Of a stretch of 64,000 nt of DNA, positions 23,697 to 35,708 are shown in pieces. The stretch's first letter is position 1, and every line of letters begins with the position of its first letter. The stretch is from Paracyclopina nana (lineage: Eukaryota; Arthropoda; Copepoda; Cyclopoida; Cyclopettidae): the NCBI GenBank assembly GCA_019096065.1, contig JAGUCH010000009.1:4908001-4972000 (forward strand), in the 5' to 3' direction. A program made the position numbers and the translations under genes. Under the pieces are notes generated by a model, which was given only the letters and a program-made list of their open reading frames with translations, ran no database searches and had not been told where the DNA came from.

Positions 23697-24054
23697 GTCA
23701 GCTTCGTGACGGTTTTAAGTCGCTATAGTATTCTTAAATGCTAAAAAGCTATCAATTTAATCAAGAAATTAGCCTTAAAAAAGATAGCTCGTTTGCAGGT
23801 CAAGCTTTGCGGTCAATCGCGCACGCGCATCTCCAGCAAGAGCTCAGCACTTGCAGGGTAACCAGATATTTAGAGGGATATTTACTATTTAGCCATAATT
23901 TTTCCCAAAAACACCAAAATAACGAGTTTGGCTTAAAATTGACTGAGAATGTTTCAGACATGTTTTAATGTTCTTCATTAGGATTGATTTGGAAGACTTT
24001 CTTAAAACACAATGTAATTTTTGTAGTATGCCAGAATGTACTTTATCTGTGTGT

Positions 24055-24125
24055 GCCATGATAGTACAATGGTATAGTGCAGACCTCTCACTAAGCCGAC
24101 CTAGGTTCGAATCCTGGTCAAGTCA
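24055..24125 (+). pseudogene. tRNA-like sequence, probably a tRNA pseudogene or SINE head
   Basis: A good B box and T arm (CTAGG-TTCGAAT-CCTGG) and a D arm (GTAC ... GTGC) are spaced as in a tRNA. The acceptor stem pairs at 5 of 7 positions and the anticodon stem does not close, so function is doubtful. The length of 71 nt fits a tRNA. Confidence 0.45.
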
Positions 24126-24167
24126 ATTTTTTAGTTGATGAAGAAATTGAGCTTGAAGAAGTTGCCA

Positions 24168-24227
24168 ACTGTACAATAATGAGCATTATTCTTCACATGT
24201 GACGAAAAAATCCATTATTGTACGGTA
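24168..24227. repeat. Small inverted repeat / hairpin
   Basis: CTGTACAATAATG and CATTATTGTACGG form arms about 13 bp long, separated by roughly 30 bp. Confidence 0.5.
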
Positions 24228-24925
24228 GATGCGAGCGCACGCCAAAACTCAGCAAAATACAGGGATTTTCGCTTCACTGCCGTATGTAGTGAACCCACCG
24301 CCAAGTTGACAAAAATGAATTTTTTTGAAAAAAAGAAAAGTACAATTTTTCATGCGTGTGCCAAAGTGGCAAAATTATCCAGCTGGTAAAGCAAAAAAAA
24401 ATTTCTATAAAATCCACTTTCTGTATGCAATCAGCAGTTTCTTCCTGGTGGTCATTAATATGGTATTGCACAGGAATTTACAGGAAATGGCCCTGAAAAA
24501 ATAAGGTTTTGTCGCCATTTCCTGATGGTCTATTGAGAAACCATAACGCACACTGGGCTGATGTCTTGGAATGTTGCACGCATCACGCTGGCCATGGAAT
24601 GCTGTTTTGCACACATCTCCTTTGAAATCTCCAAAAAATATCTCCTCCTCCTCCGTCCAAAATCAACAATCACAGCCCCAAAAGCTGGATTTTTTGAGGC
24701 AGAAGCAAAGTGACTTGTGAAATTCAACTGCATTTATCCTTAACCTTTCGAGCAGCGACTTAAGAATGACCTTGTCTTCATCGACCTTGGTGATGTTCAA
24801 GTGTTGTCAGTTGGTTTGCCCTTCAAATAACTAAAGCTTGGTGGTGGGGTCTTTGCCCTGTGTGTATGCGTTACTATACATAGCCTACAAAGTCAAATCG
24901 ACTTTCTGTATACACATTAACTATA

Positions 24926-25022
24926 CACAGGATGCGGCTCAGAAAATACTGCTATGGAGGAGTAAATAAATGGGCTGAATTGGCTGTAGCGCGGTTGCAA
25001 TTTCGGCGCCGCACCCTGTATT
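24926..25022. repeat. MITE family B, copy 1
   Basis: Inverted ends: CAGGATGCGGCTC at the left and GGCGCCGCACCCTG at the right, with a TTGCAATTTCGG inner block. Four copies share this design in the window. Confidence 0.65.
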
Positions 25023-25036
25023 TATATTATTTATAT

Positions 25037-25122
25037 AGTACAGAATGCGGCTCCGAAAACGCAAATAAGTGGGCCGAATCGGCTGAAGTGCGGTTGCAAT
25101 TTCGGAGCCGCAATCTGTATAT
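25037..25122. repeat. MITE family B, copy 2
   Basis: ACAGAATGCGGCTCCGAAAA at one end and TTTCGGAGCCGCAATCTGT at the other; sits directly after copy 1. Confidence 0.65.
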
Positions 25123-25377
25123 GTACAATATAAATATATATACAGTTTGCAGCGACTCTTTTGCATAATTTGACACCGTGGCAGCTTGGTCAGTTTCATC
25201 ACATTTTTCCCATTATGCTGACATATGGCACAATTACTACCTAGGTGCGCATGTCGCAATGGAAGCTTACCTCGATCAAGAAGTGGCTAGATGTGGAAGT
25301 GAGGCAATTGCTATGCATAATAAGAAGCACAGGTCGTCTATCACAGCAATGATAATTGTTGGAGCCAGTTCTGATCA

Positions 25378-28300
25378 TCATGAGTTGACGGAATAGGAGA
25401 TCCAATCTGAGGTTTGTGCCACCCGGTGGTAAATGCCCGGCTGACCGCTCTTGGCGCACGAGTAGCCGGCGGAGACGATGCCAATGAGGGTCCATCGGCC
25501 CTCGATCTCGGTCATGAGGGGGCCGCCGGAGTCGCCCTGGCACGAGTCCTTGCCCCCGCCGTAGTAGCCCGCGCACACCATCTCGTCGTAGATCACCACG
25601 CTGATGCCCTTGTCGTGGTGCCAGCGCTCGCACTCGCGATTGTCAATGATCGGCACATCCACCACCTGATCAAGAAAACCCATTAGTTCACAATCTCGAT
25701 TAGTGCATGAACCAAGTATATCGTTGTCTAAGCACATGATCTATGAAAATGAGGACGTGATCTAATTGACTTGAGTATGTGATCTATATGATCTGACTAT
25801 GTGGACTAAATGATCTGAGCACACGATCTAAATGATCTGTGTACTATCCAAATGATTTGAGTAAATTATATGAGTAGTATCTATCTTCAAGGTTTAAGTT
25901 CATGATCTAAATGATATAAGCTATGATCTCAACAATCTGAGCACACGCTCTAAATGAGTCCTATCTAAATGATGTAAGTACTATCTTAATGATCTGAGTA
26001 TACTGTCAAAATGATTTGAGTAAATGATCTAAATGGACTGACTACTATCTCAATGACTTTTAAAAGCACTATCTAAATGATCTGAGTAGACGATCTAAAT
26101 GATCATTACTACATAGTAATGCTAAGTACTAGAAAGGAACATTATAACCTTGCGAAGAGAAAGCCATTCCAAGGCATCTTACTTCAGAGTTAACAGAATG
26201 CCCAAATATCTCATGGCCATAATTATGTCTAAAGGTACACATTTGTAATTAAAGGCAGATTACCTGAAGGGTCTTTGGCCTGAGCCGTGACCCAGGTTGC
26301 AGTGCTCCCCATCCCGCGGCCCAACCGTGCACGCCGTACATGTTCATGTCCTTGGGTGGCAAGCAGAGTGGGCTGATGTGGGGGGCCATGTCGACCCTGC
26401 GGTTCAGCCGCACCACGGCCACGTCGAACCTGTCTGCTTGTGGAGTGAACTTGAAGTAGGGGTGCACCTTGATCTCCGAGGCTCCGTAGGTGCGCCCTGG
26501 CAGCGGTTCATCGTTCGACTTGAGCACATATTCGCCGAGAGTGACGCGCACTTGTTCGGGCCGGGCACGAGCCACACAGTGACCGGCCGTCACCACGTAC
26601 CACTCGTTCACGAGTGACCCACCGCACCTTGAGGTACCTGCAAGTACCTTGCCAATGATTTGGGGAAATGTATATAATATTAAAGTGTACTTATAATTAA
26701 TCAATAGTGTACGCTAACAAAGAGCTTTTTAAAAGCCCACCCTGAAATTTTCCCTGGTTTTCTGAAAGTTATTGTAACATATTGGCACTCCTTCATTTTA
26801 CCAATGTTGAATTCATGTCGTTAAGTAGCAGAAACTGCCTTACCACTTTTGTGAAAAAAATCGGAGGTGAAACGACAAATGTTTTTTTTAGATTTTACTT
26901 CCGCTGGCAAGGCAGTTAATGTGATATAATGACATAAACGCTATGTTAATGACACATAAAAGTTTCAATTAGGGTTATTTTGGGGTATGAGAATTTCTTG
27001 TTGAGATTGCTCTCGCACCTTTGCATTACCCATGTAGAGTTTACGTCATTATGCACCATTTTAAACTTACCACCGATGTAAAATAAATTGGAGGTGAAAC
27101 GACAAAATGGTGCTTCAGATTTCACTTATATGGCAAGGCAGTTAATGCTGCAAAATGACATAAACTCTACGCTAATGAAAAACGGAGAAGATTCAATAAG
27201 GGTTGTTATTTTGGCGCATGAGGAGTTCTGGTAGGGATTTTGCTCACCGATTCGGATGTAGGCCTGCCAAGGGAAAGATCCGAATCCTGCCTCACTTCCA
27301 CCCACGATTCGCCTCTGGGCAACGCTTCGGCTGGCGGCGTTCAATCCGCACCTCGGATCGTTTCTGACCGGACCATAGTCAATTTCCGGTCTGCGCGCCT
27401 TGTCCTACAAGAAAATGGTGGGTAGACCTCAAGCCAAGAAGTGTTGCTTTTCCTCAAGGTTAGCTGTGCATGCACACCGTTAATATGTGAGCTGTAGCCA
27501 AGGTTGACTGCAGCACAAGGTCAGCTTTAGGGCCCCGCGCACCTGGCTTTTTTGACAGTTTAATCAGAGCAAATGGCTATTTGAAGTATGCTGCTGCTCA
27601 TTTTTCCAGCTTTTTGGCCAAATTTGGCGAAATGCAGCAACAAGCGAAATTCTCAAAGCTTTTAATTTTTGATAAATGGAAAAATGATTTTTTAAACAAA
27701 AAGGAAAAATAATTTTTTCAATTATTAAATTTTTCGTTCATCACTTGTGATATTTTGACAGGCATTAGCAATAAGGCTCAGTTTCATGAAACAACTCTTT
27801 CAGCCCAAAAAATCTGGGAAAAACTGAGATGAAAAACTTGCCATTTGCAATAGCTATTCGGTCAAAAAATTGAAGGTGAGTAGGCATAACTGATTTCGTG
27901 CATTAATTTTTTTGGTGTAGTTGATGAGGGAAGGAGGTTTATAGATTGGGACAATGACTCGATCCTTGAGAGGAATAAGTGCATGATAATGTAGCTGAGA
28001 GAGTTTCCTCTGGACGTTTATTTTTCATATTTATTTGTACCATTGGGTTGGCAATCCAAGCACTACTTTAGTCCTAAAGGTGTTTACTTGTCCTTGCAGT
28101 GCTAAATAGAATGCCATATGTGTGTGGTGCATTATTATCTCTATATATTATATAGTATGGTGGTTGCACTGCGTGAAAAGTTACTAAGCTTTATAAAGAA
28201 ACCATCCATCAAGGTTGATATGACCAACGAGCAAATAAATCTTGCAAAACAGAATGTTTCAGGGACAAAATTGCAATATTTCCTTTCCTAGCTGCTGCTG

Positions 28301-29583
28301 CTGACTGTGAAAATGTAACGCGCCTTACGCAACATTTTGACGACATATAATAGTGAAAAAAGCATTTCATGATCGTTTTCAAAGATATTTTAATAGCATT
28401 GAGAAGGAGGTTAGTTAAGCGAGTGATACTGGTTAATCTGTTTTCGTTAATAATGTAGTGGGTTTTTTAGCTTATGCATATAATGGCGAGAAATGGGGGA
28501 TTGTTTTCTAATTTTTGATTTTTGGTGCAGGTGCACAAAGGTCAGGTGAAAATGATCAACTGACCTTGCGCAAAAAAAGTTGAAAAAGTCATCATCAAAT
28601 GAACTTCAAAGCTGGGCTTCAACTCGAATTAAAACCAGCATGAAGTTGAGTCACATATTTAACTATAAACTAATTAGTTCTAGAAAAGTATCTAAATGGA
28701 GCAAAAACTGAAAAGTCAGTATTTATACTTAAGTATAACATTTAAGCCTTGAATAATTAACCAAGCGAACAGACGGACCTGCTCATCTGTTTCCACCAAA
28801 ACATCTGCCATGATTTGCAGCTGAGCACGGCCTTTACAAGCATTAGCTCGCTCCGCTCAACTCATCCGAGGCGGAACGCCCTGGACACCTATTCAGGCCA
28901 TTGATGTACTTTTTTAAAGAGGACAGGTGTAAATTGAAGACGCATCAACCCAACAGACAAAAAAGGTGAAAAATGGTCCAGACGAAACTCACCTGGTCAG
29001 CGATGATCTCGGAATTTCTTCCTCCTGCGTCCGGCCTTTGGCAGCAAGCGAAGAGAAAGCCGCCACAAGAGCCTTGGACGAGTCCGCCGCTCATCCAGCA
29101 GAAGAGGAAAAATTCGCAAGATCCGCCACTCAAACACTGGTGCTGATCACCTACAAAAACTTTTGGTGCAAGGTGTGGTGGTGGAGGTCGTGGGGACTGA
29201 GGTCGTGGGGAGAGAGGTCGAAATGGCCTCACCACTGCGGGGGAGAGCGGCCTCGAAGAGAAGAAGTTGGGGAAGAAGAATGGCGAGGGGCCTCCGCCCC
29301 AGAACTTGTCGTCCTTGTGCGTGGCAGCCTGCACCAGCGCCTGAGCCTCGGGCGCGTCAACGCGATCTTCAGCAGCTTCCACGCCCGCCAAAGTGAGGCC
29401 GAGGTGGTCGTGGATCAGCTTCGTGCTCAGCACGTTGTAGCCCAGCTGGTGGCTGTTCACCAATTGGCTCCAGCTCTTCTCTGCGTGGCCTCCATCCTCG
29501 GCCTCGTTGGGGAGGACGGGGTGCAGCGACTGGCAGCCTCGGAGGCCGCAGCAGAGGCCAACGAGGACGAGCAACAACGTCAT
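25378..29583 (-). CDS. Secreted trypsin-like serine protease with Cys-rich Gly/Ser N-terminal domain
   Basis: Exons on minus: 28993-29583, 27248-27404, 26264-26637 and 25378-25665, all in phase. A signal peptide (TLLLVLVGLCCGLRG) opens a 197-residue first exon with a Pro-rich stretch and a Cys-rich module (CLSGGSCEFFLFCW, GSCGGFLFACC). Then come the activation site RIVGG, TAGHC with the catalytic His, DRFDVAVV with the catalytic Asp, and GGKDSCQGDSGGP with the catalytic Ser. S1 specificity Asp lies six residues before the Ser (KDSCQGDSGG), so trypsin-like cleavage is expected. The sequence is close to the conserved arthropod group that includes Drosophila CG8170/CG8213 (from memory). It is made as a zymogen, extracellular; its substrate is unknown. 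Introns hold a minisatellite and MITEs. Confidence 0.92.
25735..26112 (+). repeat. Degenerate minisatellite based on GATCTAAATGATCTGAGTA
   Basis: Variants of ATCTAAATGATCTGAGTA(C/GT) recur roughly every 20-30 bp in the last intron of the serine protease gene. Confidence 0.65.
26736..26990. repeat. MITE family A, decayed copy
   Basis: Starts CCTGAAATTTTCCCTGG and TTTTCTGAAAGTTATTG, then AACTGCCTTACCAC, then GGCAAGGCAGTTAATG in mirror. It lies in a serine protease intron; the right end is worn. Confidence 0.5.
27005..27215. repeat. MITE family A, partial copy
   Basis: Repeats TTTACGTCATTATGCA, a GGAGGTGAAACGACAAA block and GGCAAGGCAGTTAATG seen in the preceding copy. Confidence 0.45.
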
Positions 29584-30007
29584 TATACGGCCGAGGCTGA
29601 GGTTATTTGTCCGGGTTTCAGCCTCTCAACTGCTTCATCCGAAACCACTGACCAAGATACCAAGACTGACAATATGCCATAATGTGGCAATAGGCTAGCG
29701 CGCGCGCGCACGCGCAAGTACTTGATGTGTTTGCACGGGGCTCTAGGTCGCCTTCATCTCGAGTAGAGTCTGATTGGGAAAAAATGCTACTCTTTTTTCT
29801 GTCGAAATCAATTTTTCCCAAGTTTTCTGAAAGTTAATGCAACGTGTTGGCTCTCTTTCGTTTTACCCATGTTGAGTTTACGTCTTCATGTAGCATAAAC
29901 TGCCTTACCACCTTTGTGGAATAAATTGAAGGTGAAACAAAAAATAGTTTTTTTTTAGATTTTACTTAGTTGGCAAGGCAGTTAGTGCTACAACAATGAG
30001 CTTAACT

Positions 30008-30116
30008 TCAGAATGCGGCTCCAAAATTGCCCCCATGCAGCAGCAAGCTTCTCTTAATAAGTAAATAATTGGCCCGAATGTAGTGAGGTTGCATTTTCGG
30101 AGCCGCATCCTGTATT
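30008..30116. repeat. MITE family B, copy 3
   Basis: CAGAATGCGGCTCCAAAATT at the left and TTTTCGGAGCCGCATCCTGT at the right. Confidence 0.65.
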
Positions 30117-30280
30117 TTGATAAAAACCCATTTACCCATGGCAAGTTTATGTCCTCATGTAACATAAACTGCCCTACCACCTATGTGAAAAAAATTGAAT
30201 TGATGGTGAAACAAAAATGTTGTTTTTTTTAGATTTTACTTAGTTGGCAAGGCAATTAGTGCTACAATAATGATCTTAAC

Positions 30281-30363
30281 TACAGAATGCGGCTCCGAAA
30301 TTGCACGCAACGGCAGGCTGCTCTGAATAAGTAAATATATTTTCGGAGCCGCATCCTGTATAT
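30281..30363. repeat. MITE family B, copy 4
   Basis: ACAGAATGCGGCTCCGAAAT at the left and TTTTCGGAGCCGCATCCTGT at the right; shortest copy. Confidence 0.65.
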
Positions 30364-30953
30364 TGATAAAAAGGCATTTACCCATGTCAAGTTTATGTCC
30401 TCATGTAACATAAACTGCCTAGCCATCTATACCCAAAAACTCGAATTGTCTTAGATTTCACTAAAAATTATTTTCAGATCAGACTCTACGAAACGATTCG
30501 CCGTCTCGTTTCGACGAATTTTTCGAGGTTACATCGCTGACAACAGCAACTGCAACACACAACAGGAAGAAGGAAAAACCAGTGGACCTTGTCCACTTAC
30601 ACTCACACACTGAGCGTTGACCTTGTGGCCTTGGACAACACGCTGAAAAATCGGCGATTGATGCGTTGCCTTAAAAAACGATCATCCCAATGCTACCGTG
30701 GGTTGGGCCCCGCTCATCTGCTCACTAGCAACTAAATCATTTAGTGAAATTCAATGCATACAGTGAAATACTTTGAATAGCTTTGGAATGGCAAAAATCA
30801 CTGCAAAAAAAGGTGTTCACTTTCAAAGTTGATGTCAATTTTAATTTGAAGCAGGAAATGGCATCCAAATGATTATCTTTTTTTTCTACTGGTTGGAAAA
30901 CGAGTTGCTGTTTTTATTCCTGAAGCGACTGGAAAACTGCTCAAAGAATGACT

Positions 30954-31102
30954 GAGGCTTATTATCTTCCGCGTCTTTGATCGTGACTTGGTTACGGTTG
31001 TTATCGCTTCTTATTTACTGACATCGCAACCTCGTCAGTAATTAAGAACCGATAACAACCGCAACCACGTTACGATCAAAGACGCGGAAGATAATGAGCC
31101 TC
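30954..31102. repeat. Long inverted repeat (~70-bp arms) with a tiny loop
   Basis: ATCTTCCGCGTCTTTGATCG and TTACGGTTGTTATCG on the left are mirrored by CGATAACAACCG and CGATCAAAGACGCGGAAGAT on the right. The loop is near ACATCGCAACCTC. The stem is nearly perfect. Confidence 0.8.
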
Positions 31103-31116
31103 TAGCTAAACTTAAC

Positions 31117-31406
31117 AACCCAACCAGAAATTCTGGGCCCTCATACGGCAAAAAAATCCTCAGTGAAACTTATACGTTTTATCAACATAGAGTTCTAGTC
31201 GTTATGTAACATTAACTGCCTTGACACCTAGGTAAAATCGAAAATACAAATTTTCCGTGTAACATTCGATTTTTCTCGAATTTTTTTCATAGGTGGTAAG
31301 GAAGTTAATGTTACATAACGACATAAACTCAACCTGGGTAAAACGAAGGAGTGCTAACACATTGCAATAACTTTCAGAAAACTTGGGAAAATTTCTGGTT
31401 GGGAAC
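31117..31406. mobile_element. MITE family A, most complete copy
   Basis: Inverted ends CCCAACCAGAAATT and AATTTCTGGTTGGG; inner arms GTTATGTAACATTAACTGCC and AGTTAATGTTACATAACGAC. About 290 bp, no coding capacity. No clear target duplication visible. Confidence 0.65.
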
Positions 31407-32037
31407 GTTGACCTTGGACGTTTTCTTGAGCCCCAATTGCACAATGATGTGAAAAAGTTGAATTAAGCTAATTGTAGAACAATTGTGTCGTAGTTGAAGT
31501 TTACCTTCACTTCCTTCCGTTTTACTTTTCTTGACAAAAATATTTTCTCAGACCAGAAGGCAAAGCTAGAAAAATAAGTGTACTGAAGAAAATGCAGCAA
31601 AGGTTGCGTGGTCACTCATGCATCATTGCGCTAATTTTTCATTTGGCATTTTTTTCGTTGGATTCCGTTTGATCTACAAATCGGACTCAAGAGCCTTGGC
31701 TGATTCCGGTTAATCCACCATGAATTCGATCTTATAAGGTTAACTCGAATGGCCCAGGCAAGGCTGCAGTGAAGTATTTTACATCCACACTTGCAAATAT
31801 TTGCCGACAAAACGCAAAATTCTCAACATGGTATAACAATGTAGCGTCTGAGACGAGCAAAGTATTCAATTTATATGCAGCCTTCGCCCATGAGCAACAG
31901 CAAATGGGAAGACATGATGAAATTGGGTCTAGTCTATTTGGCATGAATTACTGAGAGGAAGATGGCTAATTGGGGAGGTGATAATATGATTTTTTTCCTT
32001 AAAAGCATTCTTTTGCAATTGAGAAATGCCTGCCTCA

Positions 32038-32329
32038 AGCTTTGATTAATGCCAAATCATATCTAGATGGCGCAGCACTCGTACACAGAGGGCTCTTCAG
32101 ATCAAAATGACGTCATAATTTAGGCGCGAACGAAAGCGGGTGCGTGATTTTATCAACGCGGACCGGCGTTTCAACCTAGCACATTGTATGTGTTAATTGA
32201 TGACAGAGACCGCAATGGGCCATTCGATTCCGAAAAAAGCCCACAAACAGAGTTATTTCAGAATGCAACTAGCGCCATCTCACCCGACTTTGTAGCATTG
32301 AACTAAGCTCAAGACAAGCTTTTTGCAAT
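32038..32329 (+). repeat. Dispersed 292-bp repeat, copy 1
   Basis: Nearly identical, same orientation, to 50941-51232. Shared blocks include TTTGATTAATGCCAAATCAT, CTAGATGGCGC, GATCAAAATGACGTCATAA, CGGCGTTTCAACCT and CAACTAGCGCCATCT. Internal TAGATGGCGC ... AGCGCCATCT ends suggest a transposable origin. Confidence 0.75.
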
Positions 32330-32683
32330 TGCAATGTGACTCATGTGACATGTGTTGTTATGCCGCTGTGACGCAACCGTGTGCCTCAATGACGCGACTG
32401 TGTGCCGCAAAAACCAGTGTTGCCAACGGATTTTTTGCCTTCCGACCACTTTTGCGACCACAATTTTGAAAGGGATACAAAAACGACTAATTTTGCGACT
32501 AGTTGCCAAAAAAAACAGCAAAAACGGAACAATTTTCAGCTAAAAATGGCTTAATTTCTGTATTTGAAGGCCTGCTTTGTGATACCCTTTGCTGAAAAAG
32601 CTAAGGCATTGGCATAAAAATGACTTTTTAGAAAAACAAAATTTATGGGCGGAGCTCAGATCCACTTACTGATTGTCTGAGAT

Positions 32684-33088
32684 CTAACTGAAAGTCAATT
32701 TCAACATTGCATATATAAAATTTTCTGAGCAAATGGGAAAATTACAGTTTTCAGTTGAAATTGATCTTGATATGAAAGAAAAGTTTTTGTAAGTAGCCTG
32801 CAATGTTTTGTCTGAAGTGGGATCAGAACCCCTCGAGTACACATAAGACCTACAGTTTGCACACAGCCCAGATGGAACTGAGGGATCATTCAAATCAAAT
32901 TTATCAAGGTTTGAAAACTCATTAAGCAGGTCAATGATTTTGGGGTTGAAATTGATTGGCCGGTCTGCTTTTTTGAAACACAAAATACAAACTTTTTCTC
33001 TGCAATTTTCATGGGACAATTTGGATTTAGGCCGGGTGGTTTTTGTTTTCCCCATTTCAAAGAAAACCTGGGTTGCTTTCAGCAGCAA
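32684..33088 (-). pseudogene. Zinc-finger-like fragment, probably from a mobile element
   Basis: A 134-codon frame has CREKVCILCFKKADRP and, about 40 residues on, GLCANCRSYVYSRG, giving a CxxC ... CxxC pair as in N-terminal zinc modules of transposon-associated proteins. No splice partners or downstream domain are seen. It could be a real single-exon gene; I do not recognise a family. Confidence 0.3.
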
Positions 33089-33600
33089 CTGGGAAAAGGA
33101 AAAATAAGTGGGTCATTCGTAAAAAGTTAAAGCCAAGAAGAAAGTATAAAAAATGCCAAAAATAACTAGAAAAAAAAATAGACTTAACTCCGACAAATCA
33201 TTATTAAAATGCTGAAAAAGACCATTTTAATTTCAAAAACAGGACCCACAATTCTTCAAATTGAATTGGATAAAAGATTTAAGTAAGTTATTGCATATTG
33301 GGGCACTGCATCAATTTTCAATAGCTTTTCTATGCGTTCAGCTATTTATTTCGTCAAATGAAGTGGGGAAAAACTGTTTGCTATTAGAAAAAGAAAAGCA
33401 CCGAAAAATCCGTTCCTGTTCATCCTAGCGACTTATTTATGAAATGATAAAAGTTAGACCTTTCAATTTTAAGGGGACCTCAGCTAAATAAGAATTGCGA
33501 AAAGCTCAACGGTTGCGTAGCTAGAAGTTTTTCAAAAATTTATGTTATGGGAAGCCATAGGCCATGATTTAAAAATTAGCACCATACGAACCCCCATGAA
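33089..33600. other. Gene-free stretch
   Basis: AT-rich sequence without recognised gene or repeat. It would contain the upstream intron if the LNR exon that follows belongs to a larger gene. Confidence 0.3.
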
Positions 33601-33630
33601 ATAACCTTTCAACCACCAACCAACTACAAG

Positions 33631-33988
33631 TGGTTGCGGTTCACCACAATGGGCAACTGATGCTTGGTGTGATGATGACAATACCAATGCTGGTTGCAAC
33701 TATGATGGAGGTGCTTGTTGTGGACCCAATGTTTTGACCACATTCTGCACTCAGTGTCAATGTTTAGGTCCCGGTGCGACAACTACTACAACCACCACAA
33801 CTACAACCACAACAACTTCAAGTGGTTGCGGTTCACCACAATGGGCAACTGATGCTTGCGCTTGGTGTGATGGTGACAATAACAATGCTGATTGCAACTA
33901 TGATGGAGGTGTTTGTTGTGGATCTAATGTCCTAACAACTTTTTGCACTGAACGTGAATGCACTGAACCCCTGAATTGCTATGGATAG
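33631..33988 (+). CDS. Terminal exon with two LNR (Lin12/Notch-like) repeats; gene partial or fragment
   Basis: Two near-identical modules, CGSPQWATDAWCDDDN ... CNYDGGACCG and CGSPQWATDACAWCDGDN ... CNYDGGVCCG, are separated by a 13-Thr tract. The CNYDGGxCC core is the calcium-binding Lin12/Notch repeat form often found in secreted metalloproteases of crustaceans and other invertebrates. A stop lies in frame just upstream, so the start must come from an unseen exon joined by an acceptor such as ACTACAAG near 33630. No protease domain appears nearby. It could be the 3' exon of a gene with a long intron or a duplicated fragment. Confidence 0.5.
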
Positions 33989-35708
33989 AAATTGCTATGA
34001 ATTTATATTCATTTTCTGATTGTTGTCATTATTTGGTATTGACTATGTTTCATAATGTTTAGCTTTAGTGTGGCTTTATATCATCGTTTCGATTCATCAT
34101 AGATATGATTTTTATTTATTTTCACTGCAAAAAACTGCAAGCAACAATTTAGCTCAGTTCTAAAGCTTGTCCAAATATTCAACTTCTGATGTGCTGAGTT
34201 TTTGATCTCAGTTTTTTTGCTGATGCTCAACATTGAGAAATGTGCTCAACATTTGAGCTATTTACTCAAACATGCTTTCAAAGCACACATTCAAGTCATT
34301 TGAATTTCATAATATGTTTCCGAAACTTCTGCCTTGATATCCTTATGACTTTTGAGGTTCCCTGTCAAAAGCAGAGAGGTGTAGCAATCAGCAAATAAAA
34401 AATAATGATACCCAGCCCCTGCAAAATCCTCGGGGCACCAAAACTTCTTTCATTTTCCCTAACCTCTCACAGTATACTCGCGAGGCCATTCAAGGAGATG
34501 AACCAAAGTTTCCATCACTATCTAACCTTTGGTAAACGAGGCTCTGGCTAAAATGGCATAAAACTTTAGTAACAAATATGTCAAAAAGCCAAAGTTGGGA
34601 AGAACTGCTAAAACTGGCATGACTCCAAAGAGTTGCGCAACAGTGAAAAACAACAACAGCAACAAAACTGCGCTGAAATGGAGGAGGAAATGAGGATTTG
34701 CCAAAATTACACTTTTCGGAATTATAATCCGGATCAATGGGCGAGCTACACCGAGGCCTTGGAGCACGAACTAGGCACTTACAAATATATGGCCCGAGTG
34801 TGAGTAGTAAAAAGACGACTACAATGCTCTACTAAAGTACTAACGTATACGTAGCCTGAGTCGTCCAATACACTACACTTTCAAATAGTTTGCTGCAATG
34901 AAGTATTTGGCGACTCGTGCTGTTGTATAAAAGGATTGTATCCATATGTTGACCTTGTTTACCATGCTTGCACCTTAAATGCTCTTGCCTCGATGTTGGC
35001 AAGGTTTTTTAGGGTACCAGTACTCTGACCTAAAAAGGGGTCCGTTTTAAAACCTAAGTACTAAGATCTAATAGGGAACCGTAAATCGTACCATATTTAT
35101 CCTACCGGCAAGCTCATAAGATTTCAGACGGCTGATTGCTAACTTCGTAGCGCCGTCTGAATGAGCAAAATGCCTTATTTTCTTGATTATTTTTCGTAAG
35201 GTATAATTTTTACAAGCTTAAGTAGTGTCTAAGATTCAAATTGACCAATTATATTTACATCTCACTATATTTAGAGAGCTATCTTTCCTGAAATTCCATC
35301 TTTTCCTCAAATTACAGGCTGGCCTTTGGGCTGGCTTACGGGCAAGCTAGAACACTAATTAAAAGTGTATCCAGATTGACCCATTTTATTAAAGTGGCGT
35401 TTTTGTACGAGGGAGCTGGCTCTTTTTGACTTTTTAATATAGTTCACATCTGGCAGTTCATTTGTTAAACGTGTCAACTACGCGCGCGCACTGATGACGT
35501 CAAGCCGTCTGAACTCAGTGCCATCTAGTGCAGTCAGCTTGACTTCGGGTTCCTATGGCGTCTGTTTTGTGACCTAAAGGTGTCGTTTTAACATCTAAAT
35601 GGAAGATTTGTAAGTAATGTTCACCTGAGTTTTACGATCTAAAATCGGGGGCAATCTTTTCAACTCCTAAATTGATGCAAATGTTAGAGTCCTGTTGCTA
35701 TTGCACTG

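Larger units (their letters stand above)
22403..25377. other. Intergenic region rich in palindromes and MITEs
   Basis: About 3 kb without a supported gene. It holds the palindromic element at 23531, a decayed tRNA-like sequence at 24055, a small hairpin at 24168 and two tandem MITEs at 24926-25122. The rest, including 22410-23520 and 24230-24900, shows nothing I recognise. Confidence 0.4.
29811..30440. mobile_element. MITE family A element(s) carrying two family B insertions
   Basis: Family A sequence (TTTTCCCAAGTTTTCTGAAA, ACTGCCTTACCACC, TTGGCAAGGCAGTTAGTGC) is interrupted at 30008-30116 and 30281-30363 by family B copies with TTCGGAGCCGCATCCTGTAT ends. The flanking A segments resemble each other, suggesting local duplication after or with insertion. 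Confidence 0.55.
29584..32683. other. Repeat-rich gene-free stretch
   Basis: No supported gene over about 3.1 kb. Contents: nested MITEs (29811-30440), a long hairpin (30954-31102), a fuller family-A MITE (31117-31406) and the 292-bp dispersed repeat (32038-32329). An alternating GCGCGCGCACGCGC tract lies near 29698. Confidence 0.45.

Noticed and set aside
28966-29682. 238-codon plus-strand frame
   Set aside because: Antisense to the first exon of the serine protease, which has a signal peptide and a Cys-rich module; the antisense frame is an effect of GC-rich sequence.
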